Shown here piece after piece: positions 6,719-13,772 of a DNA stretch of 13,822 nt; the stretch's first letter is position 1; the number at the start of each line of letters is the position of its first letter. The stretch lies in NCBI GenBank assembly GCA_020061965.1, contig JAGUXG010000141.1, forward strand, positions 1-13,822, in the 5' to 3' direction. The translations under genes were made by a program, and so were the position numbers. The notes below the pieces were generated by a model. It was not told the DNA's origin, ran no database searches, and worked only from the letters and a program-made list of their open reading frames with translations. This DNA comes from a bacterium. GTDB taxonomy: Bacteria; UBA9089; UBA9088; JAGUXG01.

Positions 6719-8864
6719 ATCTTAATAATTTCTGTATAAACCTTAACTCATCCTCTTTTGTCTTTATCCTTCCATCTAAGTGTTGGCAGAGGAGTTCGTT
6801 CAAAACTGCCCTGAATTTAGGACCAGGCTTAAGACCCATAGATATAAGGTCATCTCCAGTAAGATAGACCTTCTCCTTTCTTAATGTGGCAAAGAAGAGG
6901 TGTATCCTCTTTTTTACCAAAAGGCTCTTTGTCTTTGCCAGAATAAAGATCAGGGTTTCATCAGAGAGGTTTATCAGCCTTTTATACACAGTGCTATTTT
7001 TGACCTTCTTTCTCTGTAAAAATTTGAGGATTTCAGATGACGAACTCTTTGCCTCAAGCACCTTCTTTCTAACCCTTGAACAAAATCTGAGTCTTTTCAC
7101 CACCTCAGTAGTTTCATCCTTGTTTAGCTTTGAGATTAAAGCCAAAAACCAGAGGATCCATGTCTCTATCTGGGGTAAAAATAGAGCTATATGGAAAAGT
7201 TCTTCGTGAATCTTAGAGAATATATTCTTTTGGAGTCGCAAACCACCCCATATAAACCCCAAAGCACCTAAATCTGCAAGTCTGTTAAGTGCATTTTCTG
7301 GATATTCATCAGAGAGAATAAGGATAAGCTCATTTCTGAGCCTTTCATAGCTTATATGCTTTAAGCCTTCTTTAGTTATATCTCTGGCTCTCTTTTCTGT
7401 CTCTGCATCTAAGGCAAAGGAAAACCTTGAGGAGAATCTGACTGCCCTGAAGATCCTTGTTGGGTCATCCAAAAAGCTCTTTGGATGGAGTATTCTTACT
7501 ATTCTATTCTGAATATCGGTAGTACCACCATAAAAATTAATGAGCCTTCCAAAATCCTGATGGTTTATAGAGACAGCCAATGTATTTATCGTGAAGTCAC
7601 GACGCATAAGGTCGCTCTTGAGGCTTGCCGGACTTACCTCTGGAAGTGCTCCAGGCTTTGTATAAGCCTCTTTTCTGGCTCCAGCAATATCTATCTTGCC
7701 CTTGTTTTCTAAGGTAATCTGGGCTGTGCCGAACCTATGATGACTTGTTATGCAAGAGTTTGGTAGAAAAGAAGAGACCTTTTTAGCAAACTCAATTCCA
7801 TCTCCGGTAACTACTAGATCAAGATCCAAATTTTCACGGTTTAAGATCAAGTCTCTGACAAAACCTCCTACAAGATAAACCCGTGTTTCTGTACAAAGCC
7901 TTGAGGATATAGAGATAATCTCTCTCATCCATTTGGGAAGCCTCTTTTCTATCAGGAAAGACAGATTTCTCTCACCTATTTTTAAGTTCGCCAACACTAT
8001 TTTCTTAATCCTCGTAAGATCACCATTCTTCACTGTAGCAGAGCCTGCCTGAGGATGGCCTCCTCCACCAAAGTCAGATAAAATAGACCCAACACCTATC
8101 TCTTCTGCTCTTGATCTGGCAATGATGTGGATGCACTCCTTGGTTTTGATAAAACAGAATAGCACTTTATATCTCTCTATATCCATCAGCTGGTGGACAA
8201 CAGAGGCTAAATCTTCAATATATTCCTTTGTAGTAACAGAAGCAAAGACCACATCTATTCCTCTAATTTTGTGAAGTTTGCTAGATTTTAATAGGTCTGA
8301 AAGGAGAAGGAGATGAGGTTTTGTCAGCCTGTGCTCTAAATACTCTGAGACAATAGAGAGGTCTGCTCCATGTTTAAGTAGCCAGGATAAACAGTCAATG
8401 TCTGAATGTCTGGTAGTTGGAAAGAGCAGACTGCCTGTATCTTCATAGATACCAAGGGCAAACAGGGTTGCTTCCTCTTTGGTGATGGAAATATCCTTTT
8501 TCCTTAAATCTTGTAATAATATGGTGATGGTGGCGCCTTCTTCCCTGATCTCTTCTTTTTCACCAGATAGGTCATCTTGTTGGCTGGGATGATGATCATA
8601 AATATGAAGGGGTATTTTATCCGCAATCTGGCCAAATTTTCCAATCCTATGTTTTTCCCTTGTATCTACAAGGATAAGCCGCTCTATGGTCTCTAATTTG
8701 ACGCTATGGGACTTTAGGATCCCTTGAGGGTATCTTTCCAAAAAGGCCTTCACATTGGAGCAGACCGAACCAGAAAGGCATTTTATAGCCGAGGGATATA
8801 GCTTTCCTGCACAGATTAGAGAGGCAAGGCCATCAAAGTCTGCATTGGTATGAGTTGTTATCAT
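6705..8864 (-). CDS. DHH phosphoesterase / poly(A) polymerase-CCA nucleotidyltransferase fusion protein
   Basis: A 719-residue two-part nucleic acid enzyme. The N-terminal DHH/DHHA1 phosphoesterase (about 1-285) has THTNADFDG (D9, D11), LVDTRE (D67), YDHHP (D90-H92), YEDTGS (D142) and the DHHA1 motif GGGGHPQAGS (266-275). It probably cleaves short RNA or a nucleotide. The C-terminal class II polymerase (about 325-719) has LVGGFVRDL, the catalytic pair in LDLDLV (D347, D349), RRDFTINTLA (421-430) and FLDDPTRIFRAVRF (464-477). It should add CCA or A tails to RNA 3' ends; which one cannot be read off. Relatives in Aquifex and Thermotoga usually carry two CBS domains between the halves; here only about 35 residues join them. 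The ATG at 8864 is preferred over GTGs at 8885 and 8879 because AGGTGAG lies upstream and the DHH fold starts there. Confidence 0.9.
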   Translation of the reverse strand: MITTHTNADFDGLASLICAGKLYPSAIKCLSGSVCSNVKAFLERYPQGILKSHSVKLETIERLILVDTREKHRIGKFGQIADKIPLHIYDHHPSQQDDLSGEKEEIREEGATITILLQDLRKKDISITKEEATLFALGIYEDTGSLLFPTTRHSDIDCLSWLLKHGADLSIVSEYLEHRLTKPHLLLLSDLLKSSKLHKIRGIDVVFASVTTKEYIEDLASVVHQLMDIERYKVLFCFIKTKECIHIIARSRAEEIGVGSILSDFGGGGHPQAGSATVKNGDLTRIKKIVLANLKIGERNLSFLIEKRLPKWMREIISISSRLCTETRVYLVGGFVRDLILNRENLDLDLVVTGDGIEFAKKVSSFLPNSCITSHHRFGTAQITLENKGKIDIAGARKEAYTKPGALPEVSPASLKSDLMRRDFTINTLAVSINHQDFGRLINFYGGTTDIQNRIVRILHPKSFLDDPTRIFRAVRFSSRFSFALDAETEKRARDITKEGLKHISYERLRNELILILSDEYPENALNRLADLGALGFIWGGLRLQKNIFSKIHEELFHIALFLPQIETWILWFLALISKLNKDETTEVVKRLRFCSRVRKKVLEAKSSSSEILKFLQRKKVKNSTVYKRLINLSDETLIFILAKTKSLLVKKRIHLFFATLRKEKVYLTGDDLISMGLKPGPKFRAVLNELLCQHLDGRIKTKEDELRFIQKLLRYANG

Positions 8865-8891
8865 GGTTATACCGCTCACCTTCACACATCA

Positions 8892-8920
8892 ATTATACTA
8901 ATATTTCTTTGCAGAAGCAA
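8892..8920 (-). promoter_or_regulatory. Predicted promoter of the DHH/polymerase-cooC segment, overlapped by a palindrome
   Basis: On the minus strand TTGCTT (8920-8915), a 17-base spacer and a perfect TATAAT (8897-8892) precede the gene. The start point would fall near 8885, giving a 21-nt leader before the ATG at 8864. The -35 hexamer is only three of six to consensus and lies across the loop and inner arm of the inverted repeat at 8901-8928. Confidence 0.45.
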
Positions 8921-8928
8921 AGAAATAT
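8901..8928. promoter_or_regulatory. Perfect 12-bp inverted repeat with 4-nt loop, candidate operator or hairpin
   Basis: ATATTTCTTTGC, then AGAA, then GCAAAGAAATAT: 12 perfectly paired bases on each side. It lies between dprA and the DHH/polymerase gene. Read in the gene direction it is not followed by a U-run, so an intrinsic terminator is unlikely. It covers the -35 element and most of the spacer of the predicted promoter, which is a typical place for a dimeric repressor site. An RNA hairpin that protects or separates parts of a polycistronic message is the alternative. Confidence 0.6.
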
Positions 8929-8975
8929 CTTAATTTTTGTAGTCTAATGTCTGTTGTTTGATCTCTAAATCCTTT

Positions 8976-9878
8976 TTATTCCTCCATCACCTTTTCTATC
9001 ATAGGACCGAGTTCCTCAATTATCTCGTAGCAAGAGGAGATAATCTTTGCTCCATCCTTTATCAGCTTATTTGTTCCACAGCTTAAAGAAGAGGTGATAG
9101 GGCCTGGAACAGCAAAGACCTCTCTTCCTTCTTCGATGGCTAATCTAGCTGTTATTAGGGCACCACTTCTCTCTGCGGCTTCTATGACAACAATGCCAAG
9201 GGAGAGCCCGGCAATTATCCTGTTTCTCTGAGGAAAGTTCTCTTTTGATGGGTTTGTTCCAAAAGGAAACTCAGAGATTATGGCACCTATTGATGGAATC
9301 TCTGAAAATAATCTTTTGTTCTCCGTTGGATAGATAATGTCTATTCCACAACCCAAAACTGCCAGAGTCCTGGCAGAAACATTCAAGGCTGTCCTATGTG
9401 CCTCAGCATCTATCCCCTTTGCCAGACCTGAGACTATGGTAAACCCTGCTCTTCCGAGTTCAGAGACAAATTCTTTAGTCACCCTCCTTCCATAATCTGA
9501 AGCCATTCTTGAGCCAACAATCCCAACTGAAAGCCTGTCTTGTTCTTTTATCTCGCCTCGGACATATAAGACTAAAGGTGGGTCGGAAATCATGGAGAGT
9601 GCAGCAGGATAGTTATTGTCTTGGAAGGTTACAATCTTTACTGCCTCTTTCTCTGCCCTTTTTATCTCCTTTTTTGGGTCCAGTCTCTTTTTGGAAGAAA
9701 GGATAAGTTCTACATCATCTCTTTGCAGACCATCTACCCTTTCTAATTCCTTTCTCTTTGCCTCCCATGCCTTTTGGGGTGAGCTAAAGTGTTGAAGAAG
9801 AAGGTGTTTTTTTCTTACTGCAAGCCCAGAGAGCATATTGAGACCTACAAGGGAGAGCAGGTCATTTGTGATATTCAT
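8976..9878 (-). CDS. dprA: DNA-processing protein DprA (Smf)
   Basis: A 300-residue single-stranded-DNA binding protein that in transformable bacteria protects incoming DNA and loads RecA. Order of parts: N-terminal SAM/HhH-like helices (about 1-60, VDGLQRDDVELIL), then the Rossmann-type DprA core. Core motifs are VGIVGSRMASDYGRR (118-132), SGLAKGIDAEAHRTAL (150-165), LGCGIDIIYP, EFPFGTNPSKENFPQRNRII (203-222), EAAERSGALITARLA (233-247) and VPGPI, with GTNKLIKDGA near the end. The C-terminal winged-helix (DML1-like) domain of longer DprA proteins is absent, as in many bacteria. The start overlaps the end of the upstream LysM/FecR gene by 17 bp, and no strong Shine-Dalgarno is seen, so coupling is likely. 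No other competence genes are in the window. Confidence 0.95.
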   Translation of the reverse strand: MNITNDLLSLVGLNMLSGLAVRKKHLLLQHFSSPQKAWEAKRKELERVDGLQRDDVELILSSKKRLDPKKEIKRAEKEAVKIVTFQDNNYPAALSMISDPPLVLYVRGEIKEQDRLSVGIVGSRMASDYGRRVTKEFVSELGRAGFTIVSGLAKGIDAEAHRTALNVSARTLAVLGCGIDIIYPTENKRLFSEIPSIGAIISEFPFGTNPSKENFPQRNRIIAGLSLGIVVIEAAERSGALITARLAIEEGREVFAVPGPITSSLSCGTNKLIKDGAKIISSCYEIIEELGPMIEKVMEE

Positions 9879-11664
9879 GCATCATGGGTTGGATGAAAAC
9901 AGAAAAGGAGTATTCTTTGGTTTCATTTCCTGCCTTGTCAATAGCCTTATATTTTACAATATGAAGCCCCTGCTCCCTGATAGATATAGAACCGTTATAC
10001 CTCAAAAATTCACCACTGTCTATCTGGTAAAAGATAGCAGAAACTCCAGCAGGCTTATCAGAAGCAGCAAGGGTAATTGTGGCATTATCAGGAAGCATGT
10101 AGTTCTTGTTATAGGTAGCAAGCTCTGGATTAGTTATCAGCTCTATCTCTGGTCCATTTTTGTCTAATGCAAATGAGAGAAGCTTATCCTTTGATATATT
10201 TCCCACATTGTCTTCTATCCTCCATGTAATCTGATACTCTCCCTCTGCAGAGAGAGAAAACTCAGCCTGCTTCAGGTAGGCAAATACCTCGTTTCCTATT
10301 CCCACCTGAATGCGAGAGACCCCAGAAAAGTTATCCTTTCCTGTGATGGTAAAAGTGGCATCCTTCTTCAAAAAACTATTTTCAATAGGGGCTGAAACAG
10401 CAAGTGTTCCATAAGGTGGTGTGCCATCAGCAATAATAAAAAGAGAATTCTCGCTTGCTTCTTCACTCAACATATCTATGGCTTGATAGATTAGATTATG
10501 TTCTCCTTCTTTTAATCTAATTGGCTCCTTGTAAAAACCCTCTCTTCCATCAATATTCAGCCGTATCTTTCCAACAGAGTTATCAGCATATTCAGGATAA
10601 AAATAGAGGATGGAATCAGTAGAGATATAAGTGCAATCATCTTTTTGATACATCCGTGTCGGCTTTTCAACATAAAGCGGTCTATTCTCCCATTTTATAC
10701 CAACCCTTCTTTCTACAACAAACCTTTTCATTTCACTGAATCTGCCTATAATGCCATTCTTATCAACAGAAGCCACCCGAAAGAAATAGAGGTCTTCTTT
10801 TAATGGCCAGGATAAGTCTTCTCCTGTTGGAAAATCCTCAAAAACTAAAGGAATAAAGGATGGGTCATTAGCAACCTCTATAATATACGCATCAGCAGTT
10901 TTACTCCAACTAAGCTTTGGCTTCATATTTCCAGTTATCATTCCATCTTCAGGAAAGAGAAGATCTGGAGATTCTAACAGAAGTACAGGTTCTTGTGGAA
11001 TGCCGTCTAAATCTGTCAGATTCCCATAGCCGGCAGAGATTTTTATCTTCCTATCCTTTCCCATTACCACTCCCTTTCCTTCAAAGATAGAGACCGTTGT
11101 TATCCCCTGCGGAGAATAGCTCACTAAGGCATTCCCTCTTGTCTCTAAGATTGAGTTTGTCATCACCCTGACGCCTCTCTCCTCTGTCTTTGCCACTGAA
11201 CATCTTCCCTTTATCAGCCTGAGCAAGAGCATATTATCAGCCTCGACACCCTTCATCTTAATCTGGGTATTTGGCATCAGTTGGATAAAACCATCACTTC
11301 CAAATAGAATCTCTACCTTTGAACATGGACCAGTGGTTACCTCGTCATAAGAGGAGACCTTGTCAGAAACCACTGCTACCTTTCCTCCTATCTGCACATT
11401 CCCAAAGAGGTTTATCACCTCTCCTTGTTCCAATCTTCCTATCATGTCTAACTCTTTTTCATGTGGTGGAAAGATTATCTTATCCTTAGGATAGATAAGA
11501 TGAGGGTTCTTCATCTTATTGAACCTAGCAATCTCAGGCCATTTTAATGGATTCCCCAAATGCTTTTTGCAGAGGTGCCAAAGGGTATCTCCTTTGACAA
11601 CAACGACTTCCTTCCCCCAGCAGACTATGCTCCCAAATAAAACTATAGCTATTACTTTTTTCAT
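9862..11664 (-). CDS. Secreted LysM / FecR-domain / Ig-like (OmpL47-type) surface protein
   Basis: An exported protein of about 600 residues that probably sits in the periplasm or on the envelope. A short signal peptide (MKKVIAIVLFGSIVCWGKE) is followed by a LysM domain at about 20-66 (VVVVKGDTLWHLCKKHLGN, YPKDKIIFPP), expected to bind peptidoglycan. A FecR-like beta domain covers about 100-200 (DEVTTGPCSKVEILF, GFIQLMPNTQIKM). A fibronectin-like segment lies at about 240-315. Three Ig/OmpL47-like repeats close the chain, the last containing YQIDSGEFLRYNGS and KAIDKAGNETKEY. No lipobox is seen. The second ATG (11664) is preferred over 11667 because AGGAGGT at 11676-11670 has a better spacing (five bases rather than two). 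It is the first gene behind a consensus promoter and overlaps dprA by 17 bp. Its ligand is unknown. Confidence 0.82.
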   Translation of the reverse strand: MKKVIAIVLFGSIVCWGKEVVVVKGDTLWHLCKKHLGNPLKWPEIARFNKMKNPHLIYPKDKIIFPPHEKELDMIGRLEQGEVINLFGNVQIGGKVAVVSDKVSSYDEVTTGPCSKVEILFGSDGFIQLMPNTQIKMKGVEADNMLLLRLIKGRCSVAKTEERGVRVMTNSILETRGNALVSYSPQGITTVSIFEGKGVVMGKDRKIKISAGYGNLTDLDGIPQEPVLLLESPDLLFPEDGMITGNMKPKLSWSKTADAYIIEVANDPSFIPLVFEDFPTGEDLSWPLKEDLYFFRVASVDKNGIIGRFSEMKRFVVERRVGIKWENRPLYVEKPTRMYQKDDCTYISTDSILYFYPEYADNSVGKIRLNIDGREGFYKEPIRLKEGEHNLIYQAIDMLSEEASENSLFIIADGTPPYGTLAVSAPIENSFLKKDATFTITGKDNFSGVSRIQVGIGNEVFAYLKQAEFSLSAEGEYQITWRIEDNVGNISKDKLLSFALDKNGPEIELITNPELATYNKNYMLPDNATITLAASDKPAGVSAIFYQIDSGEFLRYNGSISIREQGLHIVKYKAIDKAGNETKEYSFSVFIQPMMHEYHK

Positions 11665-11688
11665 CATTTACCTCCTGCTAAAGACTTA

Positions 11689-11718
11689 ATTATAGTCTCT
11701 TTTCTTTCTGCCTGTCAA
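11689..11718 (-). promoter_or_regulatory. Consensus sigma70 promoter for the LysM/FecR-dprA operon
   Basis: On the minus strand TTGACA (11718-11713), an 18-base spacer and TATAAT (11694-11689): both hexamers are perfect. The start near 11682 leaves a leader of about 15 nt carrying the strong AGGAGGT Shine-Dalgarno. It is the best promoter match in the window and suggests strong basal transcription of the cluster. Confidence 0.7.
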
Positions 11719-11850
11719 GGGTTTTATTGGTATAAGAGGAGATCCATAGTACATCATGACCCATTCAAGGAGATCTTTTGTCTAATCAAACAATAAGTTT
11801 TCTAACATATCAAGGTCCAATGCAGACAATGTTATACTCTTCCACAACAG

Positions 11851-11900
11851 CATCTTAAATTTTTCTCCATTTTTTATGCGAAAAATAGGAATTTGAAGAT
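11851..11900. repeat. 50-bp dispersed palindromic repeat, copy 1
   Basis: Identical over all 50 bases to 13773-13822, with different bases just outside the left end. It folds on itself: ATCTT-AAATT pairs with AATTT-(G)-AAGAT at the ends, then a five-base bulge (TTTCT), then CC-ATTTTT pairs with AAAAAT-(A)-GG around a TATGCG loop. The total is about 18 paired bases. It overlaps the 3' end of the membrane-protein gene and supplies its last 14 codons and stop. Confidence 0.85.
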
Positions 11901-12385
11901 TTTTTTTTAATTTTTCCCCTTAAATTAAAGTTTATAACTAACAGACTTATTCCAAAGACAACTAAGGATATTGGCCACATCTTAAGAGAGACAGCAAATA
12001 TAAAATAAAAGGTTAAGAATAGAGCGATAAAAAGGATAGACAGGTATAAGAAGATAACATTCTTGACAAAGATATGAGTGACCAGAAAACTCAAACCTAT
12101 AATTCCAAGAAATATAGGCCATAAAGCAGAAAGTTTACTCCAGGAGAAGCAGTTTAAGCAATAAGAAAGTATAGCCAATTGGATAAGGAATGAACCAATC
12201 CATAATATGGCTGGGTCACGTCTTCTTTCAAAAAAGAGCATCATAAAACCCGCACCAATTGTCAGAGGAAGAAGGGGCCAGAGCTTGATGGCGCCTGTAA
12301 TCAAGGAATAATTTTCCAAGATAATGGCTGTGCCGATGATGATGAAGAGCAAAGCCAGAATACCCAAACTACCTCTTTGCTTCAT
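11855..12385 (-). CDS. Small polytopic membrane protein, DUF5668/LiaF-like transmembrane repeats
   Basis: A 176-residue integral membrane protein with about six hydrophobic helices (roughly residues 7-24, 35-50, 58-75, 86-102, 108-130 and 134-152). Three internal repeats share a tryptophan-proline motif: KLWPLLPLTIGAGFMML, ALWPIFLGIIGLSFLV and KMWPISLVVFGISLLV. This LWP-hydrophobic pattern is typical of DUF5668 and of the membrane part of LiaI/LiaF-type proteins, which take part in envelope-stress sensing in Firmicutes; a role here is not established. The basic C-terminus KIKKK is followed by 14 residues (SSNSYFSHKKWRKI) encoded entirely by the 50-bp repeat, so the natural end is probably near KIKKK. 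No clear Shine-Dalgarno precedes the ATG. It lies 70 bp downstream of guaB3 with a tandem repeat between them. Confidence 0.75.
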   Translation of the reverse strand: MKQRGSLGILALLFIIIGTAIILENYSLITGAIKLWPLLPLTIGAGFMMLFFERRRDPAILWIGSFLIQLAILSYCLNCFSWSKLSALWPIFLGIIGLSFLVTHIFVKNVIFLYLSILFIALFLTFYFIFAVSLKMWPISLVVFGISLLVINFNLRGKIKKKSSNSYFSHKKWRKI

Positions 12386-12392
12386 TTCATTC

Positions 12393-12437
12393 AGTTATAG
12401 GTCCTATAGGTCCTATAAGTCCTATAAGTCCTATATT
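12393..12437. repeat. 9-bp tandem repeat, five units (TCCTATARG)
   Basis: Five adjacent 9-base units: AGTTATAGG, TCCTATAGG, TCCTATAAG, TCCTATAAG and TCCTATATT. The middle three differ only by A/G at one position. It fills most of the 70-bp gap between guaB3 and the membrane-protein gene, immediately upstream of the latter's start. The nine-base unit keeps a reading frame (Ser-Tyr-Arg/Lys on the plus strand), but no gene is supported there. Confidence 0.85.
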
Positions 12438-12455
12438 TTAATACCTATATTTCTA

Positions 12456-13619
12456 CTACACCTTTCCCATGCCGATACCCTGTGCCCGCTGGAAGATCTT
12501 TCCCTCTGTCTGAACAGATGGAGCAATGATAAGCTCTGTCTCCTGCATCTGGCGGATATTCCGGGCGCCACATACACCCATAGCTGTCCGCAAAGCTCCA
12601 ACAAGATTCTGGCTGCCATCATCTAAATGGGCAGGGCCATAGAGTATCTGTTCTAATGTCCCTGTAACACCTGTTCTTATCCTTGTGCCCCTTGGTAGAT
12701 TTCTATGAGGCGTGGCCATGCCCCAATGAAAGCCTTTGCCTGGAGACTCCTTTGCCTTAGTAAAGGCAGAGCCTATCATGACAGCATCTGCACCTGAGGC
12801 TATGGCTTTGCATATCTCGCCTCCTACGCTCATTCCACCATCAGTGATTATTGGAACATATCTGGCCTGTTTTTTATAGTAGTAATCCCTGGCTGCAGCA
12901 CAATCTGCTGTGGCTGTGACCTGAGGCACACCAACACCCAAAACACCCCTTGTTGTGCAGGCAGCACCTGGTCCTACGCCTACCAGAAGTCCGTCTATAC
13001 CTTCTGCCATAAGCTCTAAACTAGCCTCGTAGGTGACACAGTTTCCAACAATCAGAGGTATTTCCAACTCTTTCTTCAGCTTAGCAAAGGAAAGAGAGGG
13101 GTTTCCCTTTGAGATATATTGGACAGTGGTAACAGTTGCTTGAACAACAAATATATCCACGCCTGCCTCTTTAGCTATTTTCCCAAACCTCTCTGCCTTC
13201 TGTGGTATAGAAGAGACACAGGCTATACCACCTGCATCTTTTATCTCCAGTATTCTCTTGCCAATCAACTCCTCTTTTATCGGCTCTTCATATATTCTCT
13301 GAAGGATAGCTGTTGCCTCAGATGGAGAAGCAGAAGCGATCTCTTCACAGATACTCGTTGGATTTTCATACCTTGTTTGAACTCCTTCTAAATTCAGGAC
13401 ACCAAAAGAGCCAAACTTACTCAATGAGATGGCCATATTCACATCCATCGCCCCATCCATAGCCGCAGCAATGATTGGGATGGCAAATCTATACCCTCCT
13501 ATCTCAAACCCTGTGTCAACCTCATCTGGGTCAACTGTTATTTTGCCTGGAACGAGGGCTATCTCCTCAAACCCATAGCATATCCTTGCTTTTCTTCCTC
13601 TTCCAACCCACATTCCCAT
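12456..13619 (-). CDS. guaB3: GuaB3-family IMP dehydrogenase-related protein
   Basis: A 387-residue TIM-barrel enzyme of the IMP dehydrogenase/GMP reductase superfamily, acting in the cytosol on purine nucleotides. It lacks the paired CBS domains of canonical IMPDH (about 490 residues). The active-site loop GVGPGAACTTRGVLGVGVPQ holds the catalytic cysteine C221. Phosphate- and base-site segments include IITDGGMSVGGEICKAIASG (257-276), GADAVMIGS, GFHWGMATP and GPAHLDDGSQNL. The EGKIFQRAQGIGMGK C-terminus is like that of cyanobacterial and actinobacterial GuaB3. A cyanobacterial GuaB3 has been reported to work as an IMP dehydrogenase, so that activity (IMP to XMP) is plausible here; GMP reductase is the alternative. 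The start is firm: AGGAGGT lies five bases before the ATG at 13619. Confidence 0.9.
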   Translation of the reverse strand: MGMWVGRGRKARICYGFEEIALVPGKITVDPDEVDTGFEIGGYRFAIPIIAAAMDGAMDVNMAISLSKFGSFGVLNLEGVQTRYENPTSICEEIASASPSEATAILQRIYEEPIKEELIGKRILEIKDAGGIACVSSIPQKAERFGKIAKEAGVDIFVVQATVTTVQYISKGNPSLSFAKLKKELEIPLIVGNCVTYEASLELMAEGIDGLLVGVGPGAACTTRGVLGVGVPQVTATADCAAARDYYYKKQARYVPIITDGGMSVGGEICKAIASGADAVMIGSAFTKAKESPGKGFHWGMATPHRNLPRGTRIRTGVTGTLEQILYGPAHLDDGSQNLVGALRTAMGVCGARNIRQMQETELIIAPSVQTEGKIFQRAQGIGMGKV

Positions 13620-13772
13620 CTTTTACCTCCTTTGATAAAGATATTGGAGAAGAACCAAAAAATCTTAATCGCTTTCCAACTTCACCCTTTCTTCTTCTCT
13701 CCATTTCTCCATTTTTCTCCTTCTTCTCTACCCTTGATGCAAGATTATCTTTTTGCTCTAAATTAAACCTTT

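Noticed and set aside
6456..6725. Plus-strand open frame antisense to cooC copy 2, and similar plus-strand frames opposite other minus-strand genes
   Set aside because: The minus-strand proteins have clear family motifs; these antisense frames have none.
8901..8940. Intrinsic terminator reading of the 12-bp hairpin on the plus strand, with a few Ts downstream
   Set aside because: No plus-strand gene ends here, the Ts are not directly adjacent, and on the gene strand no U-run follows the stem.
11782..11853. A 23-codon ORF on the minus strand starting with the ATG at the edge of the 50-bp repeat, with GGAG 11 bases upstream
   Set aside because: In the second repeat copy the same ATG opens only a five-codon frame, so coding is not conserved, and the spacing of the putative Shine-Dalgarno is poor.
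12324..12626. Plus-strand frame with Ser-Tyr-Arg/Lys repeats
   Set aside because: It is a by-product of the 9-bp tandem repeat and otherwise runs antisense to guaB3 and the membrane-protein gene.
13685..13733. Pyrimidine-rich tract (purine-rich on the guaB3 strand) as a possible triplex-forming element or leader signal
   Set aside because: It is interrupted by several A bases, shows no convincing mirror symmetry, and simple-sequence bias explains it equally well.
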